Below are positions 1 to 8,303 of a stretch of 50,123 nucleotides of DNA, one piece after another. The notes beneath the pieces are model-generated. The model made no database searches, was not told the origin of the DNA, and was given only the letters and a program-made list of their open reading frames with translations. The DNA lies in NCBI GenBank assembly GCA_964352715.1, contig CAYGSU010000024.1, positions 1-50,123 on the forward strand. The letters are read 5' to 3'. Both the position numbers and the translations under genes were made by a program. Each line of letters begins with the position of its first letter. The stretch's first letter is position 1. The stretch is from JAVKBW01 sp964352715. Its GTDB lineage: Bacteria; Pseudomonadota; Alphaproteobacteria; UBA8366; Aestuariispiraceae.

Positions 1-146
1 AAACATTACTATCTCCCACTCTCTGAGTGTTGCCGTTAGAACACCAGTGAAAATTCACCGGTTATCAATTCATGCCGTCAGCTATGGTGAATAGAGTAAG
101 CCCGAACAGGGTGCAATGCACACAGAGTGGCGTTTTTGACCAGCGG

Positions 147-242
147 TTGACAATTTGAATGGAATTGTCGGAAAGCAGTCAAACACCAACAATCGTTGTC
201 AATTAGGCCGCTTTTTCACAAAATTTTCTCAGAAAAATTGTG
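147..242. promoter_or_regulatory. Cluster of inverted repeats downstream of rmlA
   Basis: Bases 1-266 hold no convincing gene. Within them, GACAATT (149-155) and AATTGTC (163-169) form a perfect inverted repeat with a 7-base spacer, resembling a dimeric regulator site. A second, AT-rich near-palindrome spans 217-242 and lies 25 bases beyond the rmlA stop codon. It could fold in the rmlA transcript, but it is not followed by a U-run on either strand, so it is not a classic intrinsic terminator. Whether the first repeat belongs to a gene left of the window cannot be seen. Confidence 0.3.
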
Positions 243-266
243 GGTTAGGCCGGGACCCCTGAAGCG

Positions 267-1139
267 TTACCTGCCTTGCCTGACAAGACGCTGCAGATAG
301 GCACCGTAACCTGACTTTTCCAGGGGAGCCGCAAGTTTCAGAACGTCTTCACCGGAGATATAACCCGCAGCATAGGCGATTTCTTCCGGGCAGGCGATTT
401 TCATGCCCTGGCGCGATTCGATCACCGATACGAAGTTGCTGGCATCCAGCATCGACTGATGCGTGCCTGTATCGAACCAGGCATAGCCGCGGCCCAGTTT
501 TTCAACATTCAGGTCGCTGTTCTTAAGATACCAGGCGTTCACATCGGTGATTTCAAGCTCTCCGCGCGCGGACGGCTTCATGTTTTCGGCCACATCGACC
601 ACGTTGGAATCGTAGGTGTAGAAGCCGGTCACCGCCCAGTTCGACGGGGCCGGATTCGGTTTCTCCTGGATGCGGGTCGGTTTTCCGTTCGCATCGAATT
701 CGACGACGCCATAGCGCTCCGGATCATCGACCCAGTAGGCCAGTACGGACGCCCCTTTTCGCGGCGCAGACATGCGTCGAAGCGTTTCCGGCAAGCCATG
801 CCCGAAGTAGATGTTATCGCCCAATATCAGCGCTGCAGGGCTACCCTCGATATACGGCTTGGCGATCAGGAACGCTTCCGCGATCCCTTTCGGCTCGGCC
901 TGCGTGGCATAGTCGATCGAAAGACCCCACTGGCTGCCGTCACCAAGAACGCGCCGGAAATATTCGCTTTCTTCCGGCCGCGTGATCACGACAATCTCGC
1001 GAATGCCAGCCAACATCAGGGTCGTCAGCGGATAGTAGATGAGCGGCTTGTCGTAAATTGGCAGCAACTGCTTGCTGACAACATAGGTTGCGGGATAAAG
1101 CCGGGTTCCCGTACCACCCGCCAGAATAATGCCCTTCAT
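267..1139 (-). CDS. rmlA: Glucose-1-phosphate thymidylyltransferase (RmlA)
   Basis: RmlA joins glucose-1-phosphate to dTTP to make dTDP-glucose, the first step towards dTDP-L-rhamnose and related deoxysugars, in the cytoplasm. The 290-residue protein has the family length. It opens with the nucleotidyltransferase loop GGTGTR (residues 8-13), followed by the SKQLLPIYDKP sugar-nucleotide binding segment. I chose the ATG at 1139 because this motif must sit at the extreme N-terminus and an AGGTGA ribosome binding site lies just upstream. The open frame continues to 1190, but the extra residues are unlike the family. It is the last gene of a minus-strand rmlC-rmlB-rmlA run, with 60 bases between rmlB and this start. 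Family identity is very secure. Confidence 0.97.
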   Translation of the reverse strand: MKGIILAGGTGTRLYPATYVVSKQLLPIYDKPLIYYPLTTLMLAGIREIVVITRPEESEYFRRVLGDGSQWGLSIDYATQAEPKGIAEAFLIAKPYIEGSPAALILGDNIYFGHGLPETLRRMSAPRKGASVLAYWVDDPERYGVVEFDANGKPTRIQEKPNPAPSNWAVTGFYTYDSNVVDVAENMKPSARGELEITDVNAWYLKNSDLNVEKLGRGYAWFDTGTHQSMLDASNFVSVIESRQGMKIACPEEIAYAAGYISGEDVLKLAAPLEKSGYGAYLQRLVRQGR

Positions 1140-1199
1140 CGTACGATCACCTGCTTGCTTGTTTCTTTTCGATACACCCGGCACAACCAATACGGATTG

Positions 1200-2261
1200 T
1201 CAGGCCTTCTTTCCCAACCGTTCACCGGCATATCTGGAATCGAGAATATCCTGCCACCATTTGCGGTTCTCGAGATACCACGAGACCGTTTTGCGCATAC
1301 CGCTTTCAAAGGTTTCCTGCGGTTTCCAGCCGATATCGTGTCCGATTTTGCTTATATCCATAGCGTAGCGGTGATCATGGCCCGGCCGATCCTTGACAAA
1401 GGTTATCAGCTCTTCAGCCGCAGGCCGTTGATCGCTCGGCGCCAGCTCATCAACCAGTCGGCACAGGGTTCTCACCACGTCGATATTACTCTTCTCGCAA
1501 TCGCCGCCGATGCAATAGGTTTCACCAACCGCGCCGTCCACGACAACTTTCCACAAGGCCTTTACATGATCGTCAACATACAGCCAGTCGCGAATGTTAT
1601 CGCCCTTGCCATAAACCGGAATGCTGTCGCCGGCCAAAATCTTGAGGATTACCAGGGGAATCAGCTTCTCGGGGAACTGAAAAGGTCCGTAATTGTTCGT
1701 GCAGTTTGTCACCAGCGTCGGCAAATCGAACGTCTCACGCCAGGCGCGCACCAGATGGTCTGACGACGCCTTGCTGGCGGAATAGGGTGAATTCGGCTGG
1801 TAGGGGTAGTCTTCGTGGAAGAACCCTTCCGGACCGAGCGACCCGAAAACCTCATCCGTCGATACATGCAGGAAGCGAAACGCCTCCTGCCCGGCGGTAT
1901 CGAGCGACCGCCAGTAGGACAATGCCGCTTCAAGTAGCGTAAACGTGCCGTTGATATTGGTCTGAATGAAATCGGCCGGGCCGTCGATCGATCGATCGAC
2001 ATGAGATTCGGCGGCAAGATGCATTACCGCGTCGGGCCGGTAGCGATCGAACAGTTCCGACATCATTTTACCGTCGCAGATATCCGCTTTTTCAAGCGCA
2101 TAGCGGTCATCGCTGTCAATAGACTCCAACGAAGACAGGTTCGCTGCATAGGTCAGCTTGTCGACATTGATCACCCTGTTTTCGGTGCTGTCGATCAGGA
2201 ACCTGACCAGTGCGGATCCGATAAATCCCGCGCCGCCTGTCACCAGAACTGTTTTGCTCAT
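1200..2261 (-). CDS. rmlB: dTDP-glucose 4,6-dehydratase (RmlB)
   Basis: RmlB converts dTDP-glucose to dTDP-4-keto-6-deoxyglucose using bound NAD. It is a short-chain dehydrogenase fold protein of 353 residues, the usual length. Visible landmarks are the NAD-binding GGAGFIG loop (residues 9-15), the catalytic T135-D136-E137 triplet in STDEVFG, and the Tyr160/Lys164 pair in the YSASK motif. It sits 4 bases after rmlC and upstream of rmlA, so the three are almost certainly co-transcribed. The order C-B-A without D is unusual enough to note: no dTDP-4-dehydrorhamnose reductase gene lies in the window. The product could still become rhamnose through an rmlD elsewhere, or feed another dTDP-sugar. 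Confidence 0.97.
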   Translation of the reverse strand: MSKTVLVTGGAGFIGSALVRFLIDSTENRVINVDKLTYAANLSSLESIDSDDRYALEKADICDGKMMSELFDRYRPDAVMHLAAESHVDRSIDGPADFIQTNINGTFTLLEAALSYWRSLDTAGQEAFRFLHVSTDEVFGSLGPEGFFHEDYPYQPNSPYSASKASSDHLVRAWRETFDLPTLVTNCTNNYGPFQFPEKLIPLVILKILAGDSIPVYGKGDNIRDWLYVDDHVKALWKVVVDGAVGETYCIGGDCEKSNIDVVRTLCRLVDELAPSDQRPAAEELITFVKDRPGHDHRYAMDISKIGHDIGWKPQETFESGMRKTVSWYLENRKWWQDILDSRYAGERLGKKA

Positions 2262-2265
2262 TTCG

Positions 2266-2859
2266 TCATATCCCGTCTTTGTACGAAAACACCGGCTGCA
2301 TCTCTACCAGTTTCGGATGCCTGGTATCCTTGTCGCTCAGAACAGCATCAGCCGCGTTGACGCGCCAATCGATACCAAGCGCCGGATCGTTCCATGCAAT
2401 TCCAAAGTCCACGGCGGGATCGTAATACGCATCCACCTTGTACAACACCTCGGTATCGCGCTCCAACGTGCAGAATCCATGTGCGAAGCCCTTCGGAACC
2501 AGCAATTGCCGCCAGTTCACAGCACTCAACTCCACGGCGACATGCCGGCCGAATGTCGGCGACCCGTGCCTTATATCGACGGCCACATCGAGGATCGCGC
2601 CGCGCGCCACCCTGACAAGCTTCGCTTGCGCGCTGGGCGGCCCCTGAAAATGCAACCCTCTTACCGTACCGACTGTCGCGGATAGGGAATGGTTGTCCTG
2701 CACCGGGTCGAAATCGATTCCGGCCTCGGAAAGGCTCCGTCTGTTAAAAACTTCGGAAAAAAAACCCCGGTCGTCGCCGAACTTTGGTGGTTCGATAATT
2801 TTCACGTCCGGAATTTGCGTTTCAACAATGCTAAGAGCCAAATCGAACCTCGGTGTCAC
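2266..2859 (-). CDS. rmlC: dTDP-4-dehydrorhamnose 3,5-epimerase (RmlC)
   Basis: RmlC epimerises carbons 3 and 5 of dTDP-4-keto-6-deoxyglucose. The protein is a cupin. The typical RmlC opening, with PDVKIIEPPKFGDDRGFF near residues 17-34, and the conserved VRGLHFQ and FCTLE segments are present. The start is uncertain. The longest frame opens with GTG at 2859, which has no clear ribosome binding site. A TTG at 2841 has a GAGG six bases upstream and gives a protein closer to the usual family N-terminus. It is the first gene of the rml run and faces the UDP-sugar dehydrogenase gene across a divergent region. Confidence 0.95.
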   Translation of the reverse strand: MTPRFDLALSIVETQIPDVKIIEPPKFGDDRGFFSEVFNRRSLSEAGIDFDPVQDNHSLSATVGTVRGLHFQGPPSAQAKLVRVARGAILDVAVDIRHGSPTFGRHVAVELSAVNWRQLLVPKGFAHGFCTLERDTEVLYKVDAYYDPAVDFGIAWNDPALGIDWRVNAADAVLSDKDTRHPKLVEMQPVFSYKDGI

Positions 2860-2869
2860 GAACTGTCAT

Positions 2870-3066
2870 CGCTGGAAAATCATCACTAGAATGTGGTCGC
2901 GAGTCTTAAGGCGCATGCGGAAATTACGCAAACAGTTTGCTTTATGATTGCTTTGCTTTGCATAGATCACTATCGAATTTCGTACCAATAGGAACAAATA
3001 TCCGCATCGCCTTCATCCGGTTGAACCGTCAACGTTCGAAGGTTGCTCAAGATAAAGGACAGTGTT
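2870..3066. promoter_or_regulatory. Divergent promoter region, rmlC / UDP-sugar dehydrogenase
   Basis: About 200 noncoding bases separate the oppositely directed rmlC and dehydrogenase genes. The stretch 2930-3000 is more AT-rich than its surroundings, as expected for promoters firing both ways. I cannot pick -35 and -10 boxes with confidence. Confidence 0.35.
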
Positions 3067-4413
3067 TTGGCTGAGAACCCGTCACCATTTGCCGTAAATC
3101 TTGGTGAACGCATCGACAACCGCAAGGTTATCGTCGGAATCATTGGTATGGGATATGTCGGCCTGCCTCTGGCCCTGTCCTTCGCAAGCCATGACATTTC
3201 CGTCCTTGGCTATGACATCGACCGGAACAAGACCGATGCCCTGCTGGCAGGTAAATCCTACATAAAGACAATTTCATCCGATCAGATCGGCAAGGTCGTT
3301 CAGAGCGGCTTTCTGGACGCGACGACTGACATTTCGCGGCTCAGCAATGTCGATGCCATCGTCATTTGCGTTCCCACTCCGCTCGATCAGCACCGGGAAC
3401 CGGATCTGTCCTATGTCGACAAGACAGTGGCGTCCCTGCAACCGCATCTGAAAAAGGGGCAAATGCTGTCTTTGGAATCCACGACATATCCCGGCACCAG
3501 CCGGGAAATCATTCTGCCTTACCTGCAGGACGCGGGTTTCGACGTCGGCAACGATTTCTTTCTGGTTTATTCACCCGAACGCGAAGACCCGGGCAACCAG
3601 ACCTTCAACACTTCGACGACACCAAAAGTTGTCGGCGGCTACAACAAGATATCGCTCGATCTGGGCTGCGCCCTTTATCAGTCAATTGTCGAGAAGATCG
3701 TACCCGTCGCAAACATGGAAACCGCAGAGGCGGTGAAGCTGACCGAGAATATTTTCCGGGCCGTCAACATCGCCCTGGTGAATGAACTGAAGGTGACCTA
3801 CGACAAGATGGGCATCGATGTCTGGGACGTGATCGACGCGGCGAAAACCAAGCCTTTCGGCTACATGCCGTTTTATCCTGGGCCCGGTCTCGGCGGTCAC
3901 TGCATTCCGATCGACCCCTTCTATCTGACCTGGAAGGCCCGCGAATACGGGGTTTCAACCCGATTCATCGAACTTTCTGGCGAAATCAACAATTCCATGC
4001 CGTCCTATGTGGTAAACCAGCTTGGCATCGCGCTGGACGCCCGGCACAAGAAGGGTTTCAACGGATCGAAAATTCTGCTGGTCGGGCTCGCCTACAAGAA
4101 GAATGTGGATGATACGCGCGAAAGCCCGGCTTTCAAGCTGCTGGACGAGTTGCAGTCACGCGGAGCCGATATCGACTACCACGATCCTTTCGTGCCCGTG
4201 ATGCCGCCGAGCAGAAACTTTCCGGACATGCCGGAAAAACGGTCCGTCCCGATCGATGGTCTGCATGCGGGCAACTACGATGCCGCGTTGATCTGCACGG
4301 ATCATGACGGCGTCGATTATCAGGCGCTGGTGAACGCGGTGCCGCTGGTGATCGATACAAGAAACGCCACCAGAAACGTGACGGAAAACCGCGAGCGGAT
4401 CGTCAAGGCCTAG
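3067..4413 (+). CDS. UDP-sugar 6-dehydrogenase (WbpA/TviB/WecC-like)
   Basis: This enzyme oxidises a UDP-sugar at C6 in two NAD-dependent steps, giving a UDP-uronic acid for polysaccharide assembly. The protein shows an N-terminal Rossmann motif (GIIGMGYVGLPLA) and the central catalytic cysteine in GGHCIPIDPFYL. The C-terminal domain carries the VGLAYKKNVDDTRESPA motif typical of UDP-N-acetylhexosamine dehydrogenases (WbpA type) rather than UDP-glucose dehydrogenases. I start at the TTG at 3067, which has AAGGAC six bases upstream. A TTG at 3043 in the same frame has a poorer site. The 3' end overlaps the convergent PssE-like gene by four bases. The precise sugar substrate is inferred, not shown. 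Confidence 0.92.
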   Translation: MAENPSPFAVNLGERIDNRKVIVGIIGMGYVGLPLALSFASHDISVLGYDIDRNKTDALLAGKSYIKTISSDQIGKVVQSGFLDATTDISRLSNVDAIVICVPTPLDQHREPDLSYVDKTVASLQPHLKKGQMLSLESTTYPGTSREIILPYLQDAGFDVGNDFFLVYSPEREDPGNQTFNTSTTPKVVGGYNKISLDLGCALYQSIVEKIVPVANMETAEAVKLTENIFRAVNIALVNELKVTYDKMGIDVWDVIDAAKTKPFGYMPFYPGPGLGGHCIPIDPFYLTWKAREYGVSTRFIELSGEINNSMPSYVVNQLGIALDARHKKGFNGSKILLVGLAYKKNVDDTRESPAFKLLDELQSRGADIDYHDPFVPVMPPSRNFPDMPEKRSVPIDGLHAGNYDAALICTDHDGVDYQALVNAVPLVIDTRNATRNVTENRERIVKA

Positions 4414-4913
4414 CTCTTTTTGGCGTGGATGAAGTCACGCAACGTCGCGATGAGTTCATCGCTGGCAAAGGACGAGGCGTTGTCGCCGTCAGACTGATCG
4501 ACGGACAGCGCCGCGTCATCCAGCATCGTCGGCAGATCTCTTTCGGTTTCGGCGACATGAACCAGTTTCCGACCCTTGAACTGCCGGGCGGTCGCCACCT
4601 GGTGGTCGTTTCTGTGTTCGCGCAGTTCGGCCAGTCTCGGCATGATGACAACGGGCTTTCCGAGCGTCAGTCCGCTGATGATCGTCCCCATGCCGGCATG
4701 GCCGATGACAATTGCCGACTTTTCAAAATTCTCTGTGAATTGTTGCGGATCGACAAACTTCGCCCATTCGAAGTTCGACGGATAGTAGCCGGACGGCCCG
4801 GGATCGGCGATCTGCCCGAACACGTCCTCGCGGCCTGTCTTGCCGCACCAATCATCGACGGCCTTGACCAACCGGTCGAACGGAAGCTGTGTGCCAACAG
4901 TCAAAAAAATCAT
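4410..4913 (-). CDS. pssE: PssE/Alg13-like glycosyltransferase catalytic subunit
   Basis: This 167-residue protein matches the C-terminal half of GT28-type glycosyltransferases. It begins MIFLTVGTQLPFDRLV and contains the GHAGMGTI donor-binding loop (about residues 73-80) followed by GKPVVIMPR. In rhizobia PssE pairs with PssD to add the second sugar, glucuronic acid, to the lipid-linked repeat unit. In eukaryotes the equivalent pair is Alg13/Alg14. Its ATG overlaps the stop of the upstream PssD-like gene by four bases (ATGA), which fits translation of the two subunits at matched levels. Sugar specificity here is inferred from the rhizobial pair and the adjacent UDP-sugar dehydrogenase. Confidence 0.88.
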   Translation of the reverse strand: MIFLTVGTQLPFDRLVKAVDDWCGKTGREDVFGQIADPGPSGYYPSNFEWAKFVDPQQFTENFEKSAIVIGHAGMGTIISGLTLGKPVVIMPRLAELREHRNDHQVATARQFKGRKLVHVAETERDLPTMLDDAALSVDQSDGDNASSFASDELIATLRDFIHAKKS

Positions 4914-5404
4914 ATGACGCTGCCACTATATTTGGGACGGTGCCGGGCCTTGTCGATCGACCCTTCCAGGGCAGGCCACTGCGTCAGATACAGATCAGCG
5001 CAGCTATTTGCTTTCGCGCCGGACAGCGACAGTTCCTCGGCGTTGGCGATGCTGTCCACCCAGATGGTTCTGGCGCCCAGCAGCTTGCCGAATCGTAACG
5101 CAAAAAAACCGGGGGCTGCGCCGGTTGTCACGATCACATCGGGCCTGATTTTCACCAGAAGAAGGCAGAGCTGAAGCAATTGCCGAAGAAGCCGCACCTT
5201 CTGCCAGCGGTTGGCATCGACAACCTCGTAAAAACCCGGCTTGGTCTCCGGCTGGATCAGCGGATCGTGCAGAACCTCCTTTGCGTAGCCGGCGTTCGTT
5301 GTGACATAGCTGACCGCACAATCGGACCACGCGGGGCGCATCCGGCGCAGCTGTACCCAGTGACCGCCGCCGGACGCCACTGCCATAACCTTTATCTTCT
5401 TCAA
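4910..5404 (-). CDS. pssD: PssD/Alg14-like membrane-anchoring glycosyltransferase subunit
   Basis: The 164-residue protein has the Alg14/PssD layout: an N-terminal glycine-rich ASGGGHWVQL segment (about residues 10-19), a long hydrophobic stretch LLRQLLQLCLLLVKIRPDVIVTTGA that can attach to the membrane, and the GAAPGFFALRFGKLLGARTIWVDS region. In known pairs this subunit recruits the catalytic partner to the inner face of the membrane. It is the first gene of a two-gene minus-strand unit and overlaps pssE by four bases. Family call is firm; the exact sugar transferred is not visible. Confidence 0.88.
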   Translation of the reverse strand: MKKIKVMAVASGGGHWVQLRRMRPAWSDCAVSYVTTNAGYAKEVLHDPLIQPETKPGFYEVVDANRWQKVRLLRQLLQLCLLLVKIRPDVIVTTGAAPGFFALRFGKLLGARTIWVDSIANAEELSLSGAKANSCADLYLTQWPALEGSIDKARHRPKYSGSVI

Positions 5405-5618
5405 TACCGCACCCGGTTTGTCTTAGCTGGTGAACCTACCGGAAGTCTCCCGACCGGATCATGAGATTTTCAAACAGACCCCGTTTCCGTTTGCAAACTT
5501 CGTAGGTCGCTGTCGGCAAAAAAGCACCCGACCGGCTCCCATCGTTGTCATGCTCCCGGAAGGTAGAGTAAGTACATGGCGATACAGTATCGTGTGGATT
5601 CCGGGAAAGCTAATATTT
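5405..5618. promoter_or_regulatory. Divergent region, pssD / family 2 glycosyltransferase
   Basis: The 214 bases between the two divergent genes contain a short perfect inverted repeat, CGATAC-A-GTATCG (5580-5592), 26 bases ahead of the glycosyltransferase start. A 16-codon frame opening with ATG at 5576 spans this repeat and ends eight bases into the glycosyltransferase gene. Whether it is a leader peptide or chance is unclear. No promoter boxes can be assigned firmly. Confidence 0.3.
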
Positions 5619-6539
5619 ATGGCTGACGAGCGTTACATATCGGTAATTCTGCCGCATCTGAACCAACCGGCCTATCTGGAGCGAACGCTTACCGCCCTTA
5701 AGGCGCAGGATTATCCGGGTAACCTATTCGAAACAATCGTGGTTGATAACGGATCGAAGCCGGAAACCCTGCAGGAGGTCGCCAGGCTTTCGGAGACATA
5801 CGGTTTCAAATTGCTGCATGAAGACGAGCCGGGACCGGGGCCGGCGAGGAACAAGGGCGTTTCGGAAGCTGCTCACGATCTGCTCGCCTTCATCGATTCT
5901 GACTGTGTGCCCGACGCGCACTGGCTTTCGGCGATTGCCGGTTTTTCAGCCCGCCACCCGGACGCCGCTTTCGGCGGCGATGTCCGCATTCTCTATGTCG
6001 ATCCGGAAAACCTGACAGAGATCGAGGCCTATGAATCGGTCTTTGCCTATCAGCAGAAAAACTACATCGAACAGAAAAACTTTTCCGGCACAGGCAATCT
6101 GGCAATGCATCGGGAGATCTACGAAAAGGTCGGTCCCTTCCGCGGTCTCGGCGTCGCAGAGGACCGCGACTGGGGACAACGGGCGACAAGGCACGGCGTC
6201 ACCATCCGGTACTGCCCTGACATGATCGTCTTCCACCCCGGACGGGTCAGCTTTGAAGAGCTTTGCGTCAAATGGCGACGCCATATTCTGCACGATCTGG
6301 AACTGAATCGGGAATCCGACAAGACGACGGTAGCCTGGCTGAAAAGTACCGTCGTGGTGCTCTGCTCCATCCCTGTTCACGCGGTCAAAACCCTGTTGAG
6401 CGACCGGCTGTCGCGCCCGGGCGACCGGTTCATGGCGATCCGCTGCCTCACTCGCATCAGGCTCTACCGCGTCTATTACATGCTGAAAGTCTTCTTCGCG
6501 CCAAACGAAGCAAGGGAAGGCCCGCAATGGAACCGCTAA
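5619..6539 (+). CDS. Family 2 glycosyltransferase
   Basis: This is a cytoplasmic GT-A fold glycosyltransferase, predicted to transfer a sugar from a nucleotide donor to a lipid-linked oligosaccharide. The protein starts MADERYISVILPHLNQ and shows the VVDNGS nucleotide-binding segment (41-46), the FIDSDCVPD metal-binding DxD-type motif (D93, D95) and a late GVAEDRDWGQR acceptor-side motif containing the ED pair. I start at the ATG at 5619 because the upstream in-frame residues are unlike the family. The C-terminal part has hydrophobic patches but no clear transmembrane span. It faces the exosortase gene, with only 10 bases between the stops. Donor and acceptor are unknown. Confidence 0.9.
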   Translation: MADERYISVILPHLNQPAYLERTLTALKAQDYPGNLFETIVVDNGSKPETLQEVARLSETYGFKLLHEDEPGPGPARNKGVSEAAHDLLAFIDSDCVPDAHWLSAIAGFSARHPDAAFGGDVRILYVDPENLTEIEAYESVFAYQQKNYIEQKNFSGTGNLAMHREIYEKVGPFRGLGVAEDRDWGQRATRHGVTIRYCPDMIVFHPGRVSFEELCVKWRRHILHDLELNRESDKTTVAWLKSTVVVLCSIPVHAVKTLLSDRLSRPGDRFMAIRCLTRIRLYRVYYMLKVFFAPNEAREGPQWNR

Positions 6540-6549
6540 CCGGGCAGCT

Positions 6550-8148
6550 CTAGTTCGGAACGTATTTCGGCAGATCCGGCACGACATCCTGCAGGAATCC
6601 GATCAACCTTGCATCCGCCGATTCTTCCGTTTCCTTTGGTCGGATGGCGGTCACGACCCGCACCAGCGCCCCGTCGTTGCGGCCCCGCGTGATGGAATCG
6701 TATATCGTGTACGCTTTAGTTTCGTAGTCACCGGTAAGACGCCGGCCACGTGTATCGAACCAGTAATAGACAAGCTGGCGATGCAGGCCTTTCTGGATAA
6801 TGGCCCGGTTGACACTGAACCGAATATCGCCGTTTTCGGAAGCCAGGGATATCGGGCGCTTCTGAATCTTCGACATCTCCCACCCGCCGGATGGCAGGCA
6901 GACTTCCGGCGAGTGTATGCCGCCGCCTTCGGTGAGCTTGTTGTAGTAGGCGACAAAGAAATCGATCCCCACTTTTCCATCGTCATGGATGAAAGCCATG
7001 GTCAGGTAATCGTCAGCCGCCAGAACGGCTTCGATATTGGGTTCCAGGTAGCGCCGTTCGCCCCACCAACCGTCGAAGCTTCGCGGAAACAGGGCAAACG
7101 GAGTCCGGTCGACGTTTTCCTCTTTGTTCAGGTTCGGTATCACCACGGTTACCGCCGCAAAGGCAGCGATGATCACCAGGCACCCGACCGCTGCCCGGTT
7201 AAACGTGAGCGTCTTGATCCGCGAAAGCTGCTGCGGAATACCGGTGAAATCGAGATCGAGCGCCTCGGAAATCGATCTCTTGTCTTTCGATATCTTCTGC
7301 AGGCAGATCGACATTGCGAACAGAATGCCGACGCAGGCGCCAAAGATAACCCAGCCTTCAAAGGCATGCAGAAAGCCCTCAGCCTGTTCAATGCCGTATC
7401 TGTCGACAAGCACGCCGATGACGCCGATCCTGAAACTGTTCATCAGTACCGTGATGGGCGCCGCCGAAAGCAGCAGAATAGCCTTGTGCCATTTGGGGCC
7501 CTGATAGAGCAGCGAGAAGATGTAGCTGAAACTCATGATCGGAAAAAGATACCGCAATCCGCTGCACGCTTCGGCCACCTGAAGTTTATAGATGCCGAGA
7601 TCGATAATGTTGCCGTCGAGAAAGACCGGGATGTCGAGCAGGCGAACGATGGACACGCCAATTTCGGAGGACACGCCCTGCAGGAAAATCGATACTTTCC
7701 AGTAAATGAAATTCGGCAACGGCAGCATGAATACCAGATGCACGACGCCGGGCCATAGATGGCGGCCTCGGTCTGCGCCGAAACTGACCAGAATCATGCC
7801 CCATACCCAGACGATCAGGGCATAGGTGACAATATCGGGGATGCGCGACAGATTGCCGATCAGCGCAAGAAGCATCGCAAAGGTAACGATCCAGACGCCT
7901 AGCCATCGGTTCCGCGTCGCCACGGGCGCCGACGGAATATGCTTCATGTCGCGCAGGAAGAGATAGGCCGAAACGATCGGTATAAGCGGGCCATGGCTGT
8001 ATTCAGGCGTCGACCAGGCATCGCCCAGCGACACCAGGCCGAACCAGAAAACCGGCACAGCTGCGCAAACCGCGCCAATGAACAGCGCCGGTCCGAGCAT
8101 GCCGGTATTACCGGAGTAGCCCCGCGCGTCTGAGGACACATCTACCAA
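6550..8148 (-). CDS. Exosortase fused to EpsI domain (XrtD-like)
   Basis: Exosortases are membrane cysteine transpeptidases that cut C-terminal sorting tails (PEP-CTERM or VPLPA-CTERM type) from exported proteins and are often linked to exopolysaccharide loci. The 532-residue protein has about eight membrane segments in residues 20-330. The catalytic set is present: Cys195 in EACSGLRYL, Arg240 in MNSFRIG and His261. After residue 340 comes an EpsI (DUF3485) domain with the HSPEVCLPSGGW signature (412-423). This fusion resembles the VPLPA-CTERM exosortase XrtD, but the subtype is inferred. The frame opens with TTG at 8148 without a good ribosome binding site, so a GTG nine bases downstream is a possible start. 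No sorting-tail substrate is encoded in the window. Confidence 0.9.
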   Translation of the reverse strand: MVDVSSDARGYSGNTGMLGPALFIGAVCAAVPVFWFGLVSLGDAWSTPEYSHGPLIPIVSAYLFLRDMKHIPSAPVATRNRWLGVWIVTFAMLLALIGNLSRIPDIVTYALIVWVWGMILVSFGADRGRHLWPGVVHLVFMLPLPNFIYWKVSIFLQGVSSEIGVSIVRLLDIPVFLDGNIIDLGIYKLQVAEACSGLRYLFPIMSFSYIFSLLYQGPKWHKAILLLSAAPITVLMNSFRIGVIGVLVDRYGIEQAEGFLHAFEGWVIFGACVGILFAMSICLQKISKDKRSISEALDLDFTGIPQQLSRIKTLTFNRAAVGCLVIIAAFAAVTVVIPNLNKEENVDRTPFALFPRSFDGWWGERRYLEPNIEAVLAADDYLTMAFIHDDGKVGIDFFVAYYNKLTEGGGIHSPEVCLPSGGWEMSKIQKRPISLASENGDIRFSVNRAIIQKGLHRQLVYYWFDTRGRRLTGDYETKAYTIYDSITRGRNDGALVRVVTAIRPKETEESADARLIGFLQDVVPDLPKYVPN

Positions 8149-8303
8149 GTGGGTAAACCAATCAAATAATTACTAGTCGCTATCAAGGTCGGCTCTTACG
8201 TATCACAAACTTATCATTGCGCGCCATAGCCCCACTATTAACAGCCGTCATCATTCACAATGCTTTTACTTGAGGTGATTGTTACTATTGCGGGCAATCG
8301 GCA

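Noticed and set aside
459..1763. Long plus-strand frame of 434 codons
   Set aside because: It is antisense to rmlA and rmlB, both of which have complete family motifs. Its own translation has no recognisable domain.
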